A stretch of 30,315 nucleotides of DNA, taken from the IMG/VR virus record IMGVR_UViG_3300025133_000438, positions 1 to 30,315 of that record; one strand, 5' to 3'. The notes under the pieces are model-generated. The model saw only the letters and a program-made list of their open reading frames with translations, was not told the DNA's origin and did no database searches. Below are positions 14,740 to 23,252 of the stretch, piece after piece. Within the stretch, counting starts at the first letter, position 1. The number at the start of each line of letters is the position of its first letter. The translations under genes and the position numbers were made by a program. Source of the stretch: a virus.

Positions 14740-17022
14740 ATGGCATTAGACGCACAATATATATTATCTCCCTCTCTTGAGATGTTGTTTAGAGATAAAA
14801 CTACTGGCGACCCTTTGGCTGCTGGTACAGTTGAGTTCTATATTGATTCCAACAGAACAACTCCAAAGAATGTTTATAAATTATCTGGTACTGAACCAAA
14901 TTATACTTACACACCTTTATCTAATCCTGTTACTTTAAGTTCAGTTGGTACTTTTCAAGATGGGTCTGGTAATGACATTATTCCTTATTTGTTTCCTTAT
15001 GATGCGAATGGCGATGTTGAACTTTATTATGTGGTGATAAAAGATTCTAGCGGAACAGTTCAATTTACGCGTGAAGCATGGCCAAATACGATAGCTGATG
15101 ATACAGCCCAAACTGATTATTTAAACTATATTCCTAATGGAAAGTTTTTATTACATAACACACCATTGACGATTAGCGCTTTAGAGACTGACATTGCTCA
15201 AGGAGGATGGAAATATATTCGCGATGTATCTTCTGGATATACCGATATCGTTACCTTCCCTCAATTTTCAGGTGCAGTAGCTTCTCCTATTGGTTTTCCT
15301 CGTTATTACTGCCAATTGGAAAATTCAGCACAAGGCGCAGCTAGAACTAGAAATGACATTGTTATTAGATTTCCGGATGTAACTACTTTTACTTCAGATA
15401 CAGGTCAACTTTTCACTCTTTATTTTGAGGGAAAATCAGGTACCGGTTCTAATGTTGCAGTCTCAGTTAATTATTTACAACATTTTGGAGCAGGTGGTGC
15501 AAGTGATAATCCCCAGCCAATTGGATCCGTTTCTTTAGGTAATTCATATACGAAATTCACTGAAACATTTTCATTTGATGCAATTGCTTCCAAATTAATT
15601 GGAACAGGAAATGATGATTATGTAGAAATAATTCTTCGTTTTCCATTAGGTGAAGCATTTACAGCCCATATTTCCTCATTCATTTTAACTTTGGGCGAGC
15701 AAGTTATTGCAACTTACCCTCCTATTACAAATGCAGAAATGATAACAGAAAGTATTATTGCTAATTTCCCAACTCCAGCTGCGGATGGTTCAGATTTGTT
15801 TTTACCTTTGACATATACATTAGCGGGTTTAACCTTTGATGATTCTCAAATCGGTAAGATTTTTCCGACTATTAAGGCAACAGCTGATTTAGGTGAAAAA
15901 TTATGTGACGGTTCTAAGTTAATTACTACTGAAATATCAACAGATAAAGTTCCTCATTCTAGACTTCAATCTGTAATTTATGATTCTACTCTTCGAACTC
16001 CGATTTTCGGAACAGGTGCGGATTTTTTTACAGCGGCTTATCCTGGTTCAGGTGATGAATTTAGAGTTGTTAATAATACGCTTGGTGCGGTGACTATTAC
16101 TAATGTAGGAACTTCTGGATTTACTCTAAGAGTAGTTCATACCGGGTCTGCAACATATGGAGTAACAAGTTATTTAACTGCAACTGATACACTTTATATT
16201 GAAAATACAGCGTTAGGGGAAGAAACTGAGGCAGCTGCAGGAACCTCTGGTTTTACTGTAGCAACTGTCCAACGAGGCGCAAGTTTACCTCAAATTTCAA
16301 GCGTTAAAACTTTAGCAGCTGCTGGTCTAGACGGACTATACTTTGAATTTACAAATGCAACTCCAACTACTCAACGTGTTGGATATAAAGTAGCGGCTGG
16401 TACTCCGCCGGCGGGCACCACAATACAGGTAAATTTAGAAACAGCAGATACAGCAGCTATTGTTGCATCTAAAACTCAAGAAGCAATTAATGCATTTAAC
16501 GTTTCTAACCTAACTACTGTAGATGCATCTGCATTATCAGGCGGTGAATACTTTACGGCTAGTTCTACAGGTGCGGCTTATTATGTTTGGTACACAAAAG
16601 ACGGTTCTGGCACAGACCCGGCTCCTGGTGGTACCGGAATAGAAGTGGCAACCTTAACTGGGGATACTGCTGCAGTTGTAGCAACTAAAACACAATCTGC
16701 TATTAATTCATTCTCGTTTGCTCTTCCGGATTTACGTGGTACATTCTTAAGAGGATGGGATGATGGAGCTGGAGTAGATCCAGATGCGGCAACGCGTTGG
16801 TCGTTAGTTCCAGGAATAATTGGTGATGTAATTGGTACATCTCAATTATCTGCTAATATTGCTCATAAGCATGATATTCCGATGAGAATACATAGTGGTA
16901 ATCCAGGAAGTAATCCTTTTGATGATGGGACGACATTAACAGGAGATGCGCCTATAAGTATAGAAGGTGGTCCAGAAGCAAGACCAATAAACACATATGT
17001 AAATTACGTAATTAAATATTAA
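14740..17022 (+). CDS. Tail fibre / collar-domain receptor protein
   Basis: The 760-residue protein begins with a common fibre N-terminal domain (residues 8-115), where L-F-R-D-K-T-T-G-D-P-L-A-A-G-T-V-E-F-Y and V-T-L-S-S-V-G-T-F are recognisable. Residues about 130-320 resemble a carbohydrate-binding beta sandwich. Residues 478-658 hold two copies of a module also found in the gp10-like protein. The C-terminus (661-760) is a tail-collar type domain, with P-D-L-R-G-T-F-L-R-G-W-D-D-G, H-K-H (709-711), likely metal-binding, and a final E-A-R-P-I-N-T-Y. It lies where P22 carries its tailspike-proximal genes and probably contacts the host surface. It is the first of several receptor-type genes. 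Confidence 0.75.
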   Translation: MALDAQYILSPSLEMLFRDKTTGDPLAAGTVEFYIDSNRTTPKNVYKLSGTEPNYTYTPLSNPVTLSSVGTFQDGSGNDIIPYLFPYDANGDVELYYVVIKDSSGTVQFTREAWPNTIADDTAQTDYLNYIPNGKFLLHNTPLTISALETDIAQGGWKYIRDVSSGYTDIVTFPQFSGAVASPIGFPRYYCQLENSAQGAARTRNDIVIRFPDVTTFTSDTGQLFTLYFEGKSGTGSNVAVSVNYLQHFGAGGASDNPQPIGSVSLGNSYTKFTETFSFDAIASKLIGTGNDDYVEIILRFPLGEAFTAHISSFILTLGEQVIATYPPITNAEMITESIIANFPTPAADGSDLFLPLTYTLAGLTFDDSQIGKIFPTIKATADLGEKLCDGSKLITTEISTDKVPHSRLQSVIYDSTLRTPIFGTGADFFTAAYPGSGDEFRVVNNTLGAVTITNVGTSGFTLRVVHTGSATYGVTSYLTATDTLYIENTALGEETEAAAGTSGFTVATVQRGASLPQISSVKTLAAAGLDGLYFEFTNATPTTQRVGYKVAAGTPPAGTTIQVNLETADTAAIVASKTQEAINAFNVSNLTTVDASALSGGEYFTASSTGAAYYVWYTKDGSGTDPAPGGTGIEVATLTGDTAAVVATKTQSAINSFSFALPDLRGTFLRGWDDGAGVDPDAATRWSLVPGIIGDVIGTSQLSANIAHKHDIPMRIHSGNPGSNPFDDGTTLTGDAPISIEGGPEARPINTYVNYVIKY
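16171..16713 (+). repeat. Protein module copies 2 and 3
   Basis: The collar-type tail protein carries the module twice: 16171-16500 (ending A-I-N-A-F) and 16501-16713 (L-S-G-G-E-Y-F through A-I-N-S-F). Shared signatures with the copy at 10627-10959 are G-T-S-G-F-T-V-A-T, S-G-G-E-Y-F, Y-x-V-W-Y-T and a closing helix. Confidence 0.65.
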
Positions 17023-17047
17023 ATTTAAATTTAAAGGAGAAAGCTTA

Positions 17048-18001
17048 ATGGCTATTTTAGACATACAAACAGATACAGCAGGTAGAATTGGTGTATCACC
17101 ACGATTAATTAGAATAAAGACCGATGATACTGTTAGCGCAATTACTGCTACAGGGTACTTAAATACAATTAATAAAAACGGTTTTGCTTTAGACCCATTA
17201 GACATGGCTTTAGTTTCCACCACTGGAAATGACGCACAAATGTATAAAGTTGTAAAATCAGGTGACGACTGGAGTCTTGTTTCACAAGGTGGCGATACAG
17301 TTTTACCTACAACTGCAAATCATTTTGCTATTTTCACAAATACAGAAGGTACATTAAGTGATGCTGCTATAACTGCGGTAAATAGTGGTCCTATTCAAGC
17401 TGGTTTGAGTGGTACTGCGGGAACTTTAAGAAGTTATCCTTCTACAGCAGCTAAAGGCTCACTTATGTTATCAGCAGTTGATAGCACAGGTGATTTCACA
17501 ACTACTATTTCAAATGGCGCAATGGGTCAATCTACTCTTTTGACAATGACAGACCCAGGTGGTGCTACAGGTTCTTTATTAACAACATATGTACATGCTG
17601 CCGATGTAAATGAGAACTTAGTATATTTTAGTGTTACTTGTGACCAAGCTGCTTTAGCTAGTGCAGCTTCAATTACTTTGCAGCCTTCATCAGGAGCTAA
17701 ACAATACCGTGTTATCGAATTATTAATGAATTCCGGTGGTACAAACTTTTCTGGCGGTGGTGGTGATCGTCTGGGTCAAGTCACAGATGGAACAACGATT
17801 TACAGTGTTACACCAGCGGCTCAAATGCAAGCATTAGTTAATGCTCGATGGGGTGATACAGCAATGCCTTTCCCTGCTAGTTCTCCAATGCAATATTCAA
17901 CAGTTGCCGGCGCAAATTTAGTTTTTAAATATAGTGGTGGTACTACTGATTATACAGCTGGAAGTGTAATTATTTCTGGTACATTACTAAGAGTGCTATA
18001 A
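17048..18001 (+). CDS. Putative virion/tail protein of 317 aa
   Basis: It has a strong SD (AAAGGAG at 17034-17040) and follows the collar-type protein. The product is Thr/Ser/Gly/Ala-rich, largely beta by composition, without Cys-rich or membrane segments. The N-terminus (I-D-I-Q-T-D-T-A-G-R-I-G-V) and an early L-N-x-I-N-K-N-G segment look like a repeated phage fibre-associated domain. The last 100 residues (I-T-L-Q-P-S-S-G-A-K-Q-Y-R-V through I-S-G-T-L-L-R-V-L) look like a beta sandwich. A role as a tail or decoration protein is inferred from position. Confidence 0.55.
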   Translation: MAILDIQTDTAGRIGVSPRLIRIKTDDTVSAITATGYLNTINKNGFALDPLDMALVSTTGNDAQMYKVVKSGDDWSLVSQGGDTVLPTTANHFAIFTNTEGTLSDAAITAVNSGPIQAGLSGTAGTLRSYPSTAAKGSLMLSAVDSTGDFTTTISNGAMGQSTLLTMTDPGGATGSLLTTYVHAADVNENLVYFSVTCDQAALASAASITLQPSSGAKQYRVIELLMNSGGTNFSGGGGDRLGQVTDGTTIYSVTPAAQMQALVNARWGDTAMPFPASSPMQYSTVAGANLVFKYSGGTTDYTAGSVIISGTLLRVL

Positions 18002-18011
18002 GGGGAAATTT

Positions 18012-18356
18012 ATGAGTACTAAATTTGCGATGACCCGTGATATCAATGGATATAACGGGTTTGGTTTAAAATTTGCTGACGATAAATACAGCGTTACTTT
18101 AGGCGCGGCGACTGAAGCCACAATGACAGTACCTAGTAATGCTAAAAGATGGCTAGCTGTTTTTTCATATGAGTCCGGAGTAAATATCTGGACTGCATTA
18201 AATGAAACAGCAGCTGTTCCTGCGGGGGGAACGATAGCAACAACTACATCAGAAAGAAATCCTACTGCACGTGAAGTAGGTGCAGGTGATGTTATCCATG
18301 TTATCACGGCTACGGCTTCGATTGATGTGGGGGTTACACTCTATGTACTCGAATGA
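18012..18356 (+). CDS. Unknown 114-aa beta-rich structural-region protein
   Basis: The gene follows the previous one by ten bases, with AAGGGG upstream. The product is short, Thr/Ala-rich and beta-like, resembling the C-terminal part of the 317-residue neighbour in style (a sandwich ending in V-G-V-T-L-Y-V-L-E). It has no motif for enzymatic activity. It may be a small fibre partner or chaperone-like component. Its stop overlaps the next small gene. Confidence 0.5.
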   Translation: MSTKFAMTRDINGYNGFGLKFADDKYSVTLGAATEATMTVPSNAKRWLAVFSYESGVNIWTALNETAAVPAGGTIATTTSERNPTAREVGAGDVIHVITATASIDVGVTLYVLE

Positions 18357-18510
18357 TAAACCACCTAGTTTGATTCATAGTCCGTTAGTTTTTAATCCAT
18401 TTACTGAATCCGGCACAGATGCGGATATATCCCAGGGTGGAGAGATGTTATTAGAAACTGGCGACAAAATGTTATTAGAAACTGGCGATATTATGTTATT
18501 GGAGGGTTAA
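18343..18510 (+). CDS. Small 55-aa protein with LLETGD tandem repeats
   Basis: I chose ATG 18343, which has GGGGG about nine bases upstream and overlaps the preceding stop by 14 bases. The frame is open further upstream to an ATG at 18280 that lacks an SD. The N-terminus is Pro/Ser-rich. The C-terminus is a tandem repeat, M-L-L-E-T-G-D-K, M-L-L-E-T-G-D-I, M-L-L-E-G. This amphipathic repeat resembles short ends seen in many phage tail proteins and may be a docking or trimerisation segment. Its stop overlaps the first ATG of the following fibre gene. Confidence 0.55.
   Translation: MYSNDKPPSLIHSPLVFNPFTESGTDADISQGGEMLLETGDKMLLETGDIMLLEG
18445..18507 (+). repeat. 24-bp coding tandem repeat (2.6 copies)
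   Basis: Units start at 18445, 18469 and 18493, each beginning ATGTTATT. The first two share 20 identical leading bases. They encode the M-L-L-E-T-G-D repeat of the small protein at 18343-18510. Confidence 0.75.
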
Positions 18511-18512
18511 TG

Positions 18513-20525
18513 ATGGCTAATGAAGCCTGGAGTGCGTTTACTACAACGACAACCGTCGGAGATACCGATTTATTGGCAACAGTTCAAAGTGGGGCAAATA
18601 AAACCATTACTGGCGCAATCGCAAAGACACAATTAAATACTTTAATTACTGGTAAAGCAGGTGGACAGACAGCAGTGGGGGGGACAGCCTCAGGAGAAGT
18701 TTTGACTTTATCCTCTACTACGAATGCTACTAAAGGAAGTGTAGATTTCGGGACTGTTACTTCTACGACTGGAATGACTTTTAATGAAGTTAATAACAGC
18801 TTATCGATTGCGGGTGACGAAGATTCTGTAGTTATATCTACGGTAATTCTTGATGCTTCTTTAAGTGTACATTCTGAAGGCGCTGCTGATTTAGCAGAAT
18901 GTTTGTTTGAACGTCATTCTGATACAGCGGGATTAGGTGCACATGTTGTAAATACTCGTTCTAGAGGTACTGAAGCGTCTGAAACTGTTGTAGCAGACGG
19001 CGATGTTATTATGCGTCTTATTGGAGCAGGGTACGATGGTACCGATTATGCCCAATGCGCAGCAATTAATTTTGAAATTGATGGAACTCCTGGCAATAAT
19101 GACATGCCTGGGAGAATCGTATTTTTAACCACTCCTGACGGTGCAGAAAATCCGATAACTGCATTGACAATATCTGAAGACCAAAGTACCACTTTCGCTG
19201 GTAATATGAGTTTAGGTACTAATACTTTTTCTTGTGGGCAAGCGACTATAGATAATATTGTCATTAATGCTAATGATATCTCTACTACTTCGGGAAATCT
19301 TACTTTGACTCCCTTTGCTGGAAGTTCAGTTGTTATAGATGGTGCGGCAAGTTTTGATGGTGGAGTTATCACTGGGGTTACCTCATTAACTGTAGATAAT
19401 ATCTTAATTGATGGAAATGATATTTCTAGCAGTTCTGGAAATTTAACATTAACTCCAGTGGCGGGAAGTTCAGTAGTAATTGATGGCTCCGCAACATTCG
19501 ATGCTGGTATTGTTACAGGAATTACTTCTTTAAGTGTAGATGGAAATACTACAGTTCTGGATTCAGATGCTGGTAGTGACACCCCTTTAATCCTTAGAGG
19601 ATCTAATGATACTGCTGGATTTAATTGGAAAATTCCTGCATCTAGTGAGTTAGAATTAGAAGATTCTGGAAACGGGGACATGATGAAATGGACTTCGACT
19701 GGCATAGAAGTTGGATATAACGACGCGACGTCCCTAATTCAAGGAAACGGGGGTGCATCAGGTGTGGGATTATATGTTGGAACAGCTGTCCCTAATGCAA
19801 AGAATGGTTCTTTAGGTGTTGTATCATCAACTGGAACTGCTGCTACTATGTCTATAGAAGCAATGCATGCATCTACTCCGTTGGGGTTGCTTATTGATTT
19901 TAGAGGAGCGTCTCCTGATAACAATACACAATACTTCTTAAAAATGGAAGATACTACAACTACTAGGGCAATTTGCTATTCAGACGGTGACTGGTACAAC
20001 CATGATGGAACATACGGTACTATTTCGGATGAGAATTTAAAAGAAAACATTATAGATTCAACTTCAAAGCTTGATGGCATACTATCCCTAAGGGTTAGAA
20101 ATTTTAATCGAATAGATTCTCCAAATAAGAAACAAATAGGTTTTATTGCTCAAGAGTTAGAGGAAATATTCCCTTCCTTAGTTAATATTTTAGAGGATAG
20201 AGGTGCTAACGACAAAAAAGTGGGGTTAACTAACACAAATAAATATAAGGCCATAAAAACGACTGTTTTAATCCCTATTTTAGTTAAATCATTTCAAGAA
20301 ATGTATAAGAAATTTGAACATGAAGTTTTTTACCTAAAAAAAGAAATTCAAAATTTTCATCCTGAAAACCTAGGTGAATCTGTTGAAAATAAAAATAGAA
20401 ATGAAAAAGATATTTATGAGTTAAGAAATAGTTTAGCAGAAATAAATTGTAAAGTAGACTCATTAGAAAAAATAACATTGAATAGAGATGAAATTATTTC
20501 TCAATTATTAGAGGCAGTAAAATAA
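18513..20525 (+). CDS. Tail fibre 1 with C-terminal peptidase S74 chaperone
   Basis: The 670-residue protein opens with an anchor segment (M-A-N-E-A-W-S-A-F-T-T-T-T-T, D-L-L-A-T-V-Q, K-T-I-T-G-A) shared with the next gene. The shaft is beta-rich, with two 48-residue repeats (DNA 19251-19538). The C-terminus is an intramolecular chaperone of the S74 family: Ser505-Asp506 in G-T-I-S-D-E-N-L-K-E-N-I, then Q-I-G-F-I-A-Q-E-L-E. In this family the trimeric domain folds the fibre and then cuts itself off at that Ser. The final 100 residues are coiled coil. GGAGGG lies six bases before ATG 18513; ATG 18510 is too close to it. It is likely a host-recognition fibre. Confidence 0.85.
   Translation: MANEAWSAFTTTTTVGDTDLLATVQSGANKTITGAIAKTQLNTLITGKAGGQTAVGGTASGEVLTLSSTTNATKGSVDFGTVTSTTGMTFNEVNNSLSIAGDEDSVVISTVILDASLSVHSEGAADLAECLFERHSDTAGLGAHVVNTRSRGTEASETVVADGDVIMRLIGAGYDGTDYAQCAAINFEIDGTPGNNDMPGRIVFLTTPDGAENPITALTISEDQSTTFAGNMSLGTNTFSCGQATIDNIVINANDISTTSGNLTLTPFAGSSVVIDGAASFDGGVITGVTSLTVDNILIDGNDISSSSGNLTLTPVAGSSVVIDGSATFDAGIVTGITSLSVDGNTTVLDSDAGSDTPLILRGSNDTAGFNWKIPASSELELEDSGNGDMMKWTSTGIEVGYNDATSLIQGNGGASGVGLYVGTAVPNAKNGSLGVVSSTGTAATMSIEAMHASTPLGLLIDFRGASPDNNTQYFLKMEDTTTTRAICYSDGDWYNHDGTYGTISDENLKENIIDSTSKLDGILSLRVRNFNRIDSPNKKQIGFIAQELEEIFPSLVNILEDRGANDKKVGLTNTNKYKAIKTTVLIPILVKSFQEMYKKFEHEVFYLKKEIQNFHPENLGESVENKNRNEKDIYELRNSLAEINCKVDSLEKITLNRDEIISQLLEAVK
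19251..19538 (+). repeat. Two 144-bp tandem repeats in the fibre 1 shaft
   Basis: Copies at 19251-19394 and 19395-19538 each start GATAATAT and encode 48 residues sharing N-D-I-S, S-G-N-L-T-L-T-P, A-G-S-S-V-V-I-D-G and V/I-T-S-L. The third-position differences show the duplication is not very recent. Confidence 0.7.
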
Positions 20526-20549
20526 TAATTAAATTAAAGGAACAAAGAT

Positions 20550-22997
20550 ATGGCTAATGAAAGGTGGAGCGCCTTTACGACGACAACTACGATTGGAAGT
20601 AGTGATTTAATTGCTACAGTACAAGGCGGTGTAAATAAAACAATTACAGGTGCTCTTGCTGGAGCGCAACTCAATACTCTTTTAAGTGGCCTTGGTGCAA
20701 ATCAAACAGTTATAGGGGCTGCTGATGCAAGCGGGACTTTAACCCTTAATTCTACCGCTAATGCTACTAAAGGCAACATAGTACTTGGAACATTGAGTGC
20801 TACTACAGGTGCAACCTATAATGAAGCCACTGACTTTTTTAAAATGTTTGGTGGAACTTTTCAGGCTCCGTTACTTAATCTTTACCATGCTACAAATCCT
20901 TATATAAAAATAAAGGATGAAGCTGCTGGTCTCAATACTAAATTTTGGAAGATAGAGGCTAATGCCGGAGTTTTATCTTTTTGGACGATGGATGATACTC
21001 CTGCTGATGCGATTCAATTTATAAAAATGGTTAGAACATTAACTGAAGTTACACAAATAAATGTAACCACAGATTGGTTATCTATTTCAGATACTGGAGC
21101 GGTGTCTTATTTAGCTCCACCAGCAGATCCTTGCTTCATGGTAAGTGGTGCAACTGGTGCTAAAATATATTTTGATCAACGTAATGCAGGGTCAAATGAA
21201 AAGCTATGGGATATTTTTGTTGATAGCGACACATTCTCAATTCGTGCAGTTGATGATTTAGCTGCGGGCAGTAAAACTGCTATTAAATTTTCACGTACTA
21301 CTACAACTATAGATACATGCGATATTTTAACTCAACTTGTTGTGGATAGTGGGACGGGGACGAATACTCCTTTAATTTTAAGAACAAATAGTGATTCAGC
21401 CGGATTTGATTTTGTAATTGATGGAACGGGCGTTTTGGATATTCAGGATTCAGGTGCTGGTTCTGTTATTAAGATTGATAATGGAAATGAATTAACTACT
21501 TTTACTCAGGACCATTTTATATTTTCTGATACTGGAACTTCTACAGTTAAATTAAATTCAGATTCTACTGTTTTTAGCGGTACTTCGGAAGCGAGGATAG
21601 CTTTTGATGATCGAAGTGCTCCATTAAATGAAAAGATCTGGGACATTTCGGTAAGTTCGAGTGATTGGCATTTAAGATCGGTAGTAGATGCCGGAAATTC
21701 CTCTGCAAATGCCATTCAAGTTATCCGAGCAGGCGCTCAAAGTGGAGGCGTATACATTGGTAATGGTGCGTCAGATGCATCTTGTAGACTTCAAGGAAAT
21801 GCGGGAACATCATCCGATGGTCTAATCATAGGAAGTACCATTGGACAATATAAAAATTCTTCACTTAATGTGTATGAAGATACAGGAGGTACTGCGGCTT
21901 TAACTGTAGAACATGCAGACTCTGCAACTCCCTATGGTATATTGGTAGATATGAGCGCAACGTCGCCTGAGGATGAGACGCATTATTTTTTCCAAGCAAT
22001 AGATAGGACAAATACAAAAAGCGCTATTTATTCCAGTGGGCTTGGATATTTTAGAAAGGTTGGGGTTAATACTACTTCTGTTCCACATGCATCTGTTGGG
22101 GGCGGTAAATTAGCGATTGATGGAACAAATTCGCATGCTACAGATTATCCCGGTATTCAATTTACAACCGCTTCTACAAATTACCCTTTGCTTTCTATCG
22201 TCCCATTATCTGTGGATACTACTTCCATTATGTTTGATGCTTATTATGATGGTGATACGAGATCTTCAGATTCAGGTTCTAATTTTGCAATCATAAAACA
22301 GGGAGATGCACTTATTTTTGGCGCTGAGTTTGGAATAGCAGCAGGAAGTATCGCCTCATTTGATGATAAACTTGTTATTGATAGTACATCAGTTACTGTT
22401 ACAGATGATTTAATACTCGGGACTGCGGATGATTATCATTATCTTGCGGTAGGCGCAGGAGATTCAACTGAAATACACGGGGAAAATTGGATCAGGTTAT
22501 ATACAGGTGCTGGTGTCAATAATGCTGCATTTTATGCGAGAGGGACTGGGGCAGCAAATTATATGCCTCAATATACAACGAACGGTACGGTTACGACTAC
22601 TGGAAGTAATGGCCAGTTAGCAGTTTCCTCTGATATCCGATTGAAACAAGATATCGAAGAAATTGGTCCAAGTTTAAATAAAGTAATGAAAATTAAATCT
22701 TATACATTTAGATTAAAAGACAATCCAAAAGACTCTTATACGGGATTTATTGCCCAACAAGTTGAAAAATTCTTACCAGATGTAGTAGATGGAAAAAATG
22801 TAGAATATATGTGGGAAGTAAATAATGATGGTACTCCAGTTAAATATGAAAATGGAAATTTAGTTTTCCGAACCGATGAAAACGGCGAAAAGATCCCCAG
22901 GTATAGAGGGCTATCGGATGTTGCATTAATAGCTCATCTTTATAGTGCTGTGCAAGAATTGGCTAAAAAGGTATATGGTGAGAATTATTTTGATTAA
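20550..22997 (+). CDS. Tail fibre 2 with C-terminal peptidase S74 chaperone
   Basis: The 815-residue protein is a paralogue of fibre 1: its start (M-A-N-E-R-W-S-A-F-T-T-T-T-T-I-G) is nearly identical, and later blocks (N-T-P-L-I-L-R, G-T-A-A-L-T-V-E, P-Y-G-I-L-V-D) match too. The shaft contains about three related units, each with a W-x-I motif (F-W-K-I, L-W-D-I, I-W-D-I). The S74 domain starts at Ser694-Asp695 (S-S-D-I-R-L-K-Q-D-I), followed by G-F-I-A-Q-Q-V-E. AAAGGAACAAAGAT precedes the start. With the same anchor but a different distal part, it probably gives the phage a second receptor specificity, or a partner for fibre 1. Confidence 0.85.
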   Translation: MANERWSAFTTTTTIGSSDLIATVQGGVNKTITGALAGAQLNTLLSGLGANQTVIGAADASGTLTLNSTANATKGNIVLGTLSATTGATYNEATDFFKMFGGTFQAPLLNLYHATNPYIKIKDEAAGLNTKFWKIEANAGVLSFWTMDDTPADAIQFIKMVRTLTEVTQINVTTDWLSISDTGAVSYLAPPADPCFMVSGATGAKIYFDQRNAGSNEKLWDIFVDSDTFSIRAVDDLAAGSKTAIKFSRTTTTIDTCDILTQLVVDSGTGTNTPLILRTNSDSAGFDFVIDGTGVLDIQDSGAGSVIKIDNGNELTTFTQDHFIFSDTGTSTVKLNSDSTVFSGTSEARIAFDDRSAPLNEKIWDISVSSSDWHLRSVVDAGNSSANAIQVIRAGAQSGGVYIGNGASDASCRLQGNAGTSSDGLIIGSTIGQYKNSSLNVYEDTGGTAALTVEHADSATPYGILVDMSATSPEDETHYFFQAIDRTNTKSAIYSSGLGYFRKVGVNTTSVPHASVGGGKLAIDGTNSHATDYPGIQFTTASTNYPLLSIVPLSVDTTSIMFDAYYDGDTRSSDSGSNFAIIKQGDALIFGAEFGIAAGSIASFDDKLVIDSTSVTVTDDLILGTADDYHYLAVGAGDSTEIHGENWIRLYTGAGVNNAAFYARGTGAANYMPQYTTNGTVTTTGSNGQLAVSSDIRLKQDIEEIGPSLNKVMKIKSYTFRLKDNPKDSYTGFIAQQVEKFLPDVVDGKNVEYMWEVNNDGTPVKYENGNLVFRTDENGEKIPRYRGLSDVALIAHLYSAVQELAKKVYGENYFD

Positions 22998-22998
22998 C

Positions 22999-23007
22999 TG
23001 CTATACT
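22999..23007 (+). promoter_or_regulatory. Extended -10 promoter for the 49-aa gene
   Basis: TGC-TATACT (22999-23007) is an extended -10 element with five of six -10 matches. No good -35 is seen 16-18 bases upstream. It starts immediately after the fibre 2 stop and would give a transcript of about 225 bases ending at the terminator at 23239. Confidence 0.45.
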
Positions 23008-23050
23008 ATTTTAGTTAGTGATTTTTTTAACCAGTAAAGGAAATTAAACA

Positions 23051-23200
23051 ATGAAAAAGTTTATAATAACTGAAGAAGTTTTAAATCAAGTTTTAGCGGC
23101 ATTAGGAAAAATGATTGCAGCGGAGTCATTCGCTCCAATTCAAGCTTTAACTCAATTAAAAGAGTTTAAAGAAGAAGAAAAAGCTGATAAAAGCGACTAG
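23051..23200 (+). CDS. Unknown 49-aa helical protein
   Basis: ATG 23051 follows AAAGGAAATTAAACA, a good SD, and the frame ends at 23200. The peptide has a hydrophobic, Ala-rich middle (V-L-A-A-L-G-K-M-I-A-A) and an acidic/Lys end (K-E-F-K-E-E-E-K-A-D-K-S-D), probably a single amphipathic helix. It lacks a full-length membrane segment. It has its own promoter-like element and a strong terminator, so it can be expressed apart from fibre and lysis genes. Small genes at this position are common in phages and uncharacterised. Confidence 0.65.
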   Translation: MKKFIITEEVLNQVLAALGKMIAAESFAPIQALTQLKEFKEEEKADKSD

Positions 23201-23212
23201 ATGAATAATTAT

Positions 23213-23239
23213 AAAGGGTCGGAAACGGCCCTATTTTTT
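23213..23239 (+). terminator. Intrinsic terminator with GAAA tetraloop
   Basis: AGGGTCG (23215-23221) pairs with CGGCCCT (23226-23232), including one G-U pair, around a GAAA loop (a stable GNRA tetraloop). ATTTTTT follows at 23233-23239. It would end transcripts after the 49-aa gene and reduce read-through into the lysis region. Confidence 0.85.
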
Positions 23240-23252
23240 AAAGGAAAGAAAA

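Noticed and set aside
18445-19538. CRISPR-like array
   Set aside because: The repeats are direct, contiguous and in coding frame, with no unique spacers.
19046-19705. 219-codon antisense frame inside fibre 1
   Set aside because: The plus-strand protein has clear fibre and S74 features; the antisense product is Pro/Ser/Val-rich, a typical shadow of beta-rich coding sequence.
18513-22997. Invertible or retro-element-driven fibre switching
   Set aside because: Both fibre genes point the same way, and no invertase, inverted crossover sites, reverse transcriptase or template repeat is visible in the window.
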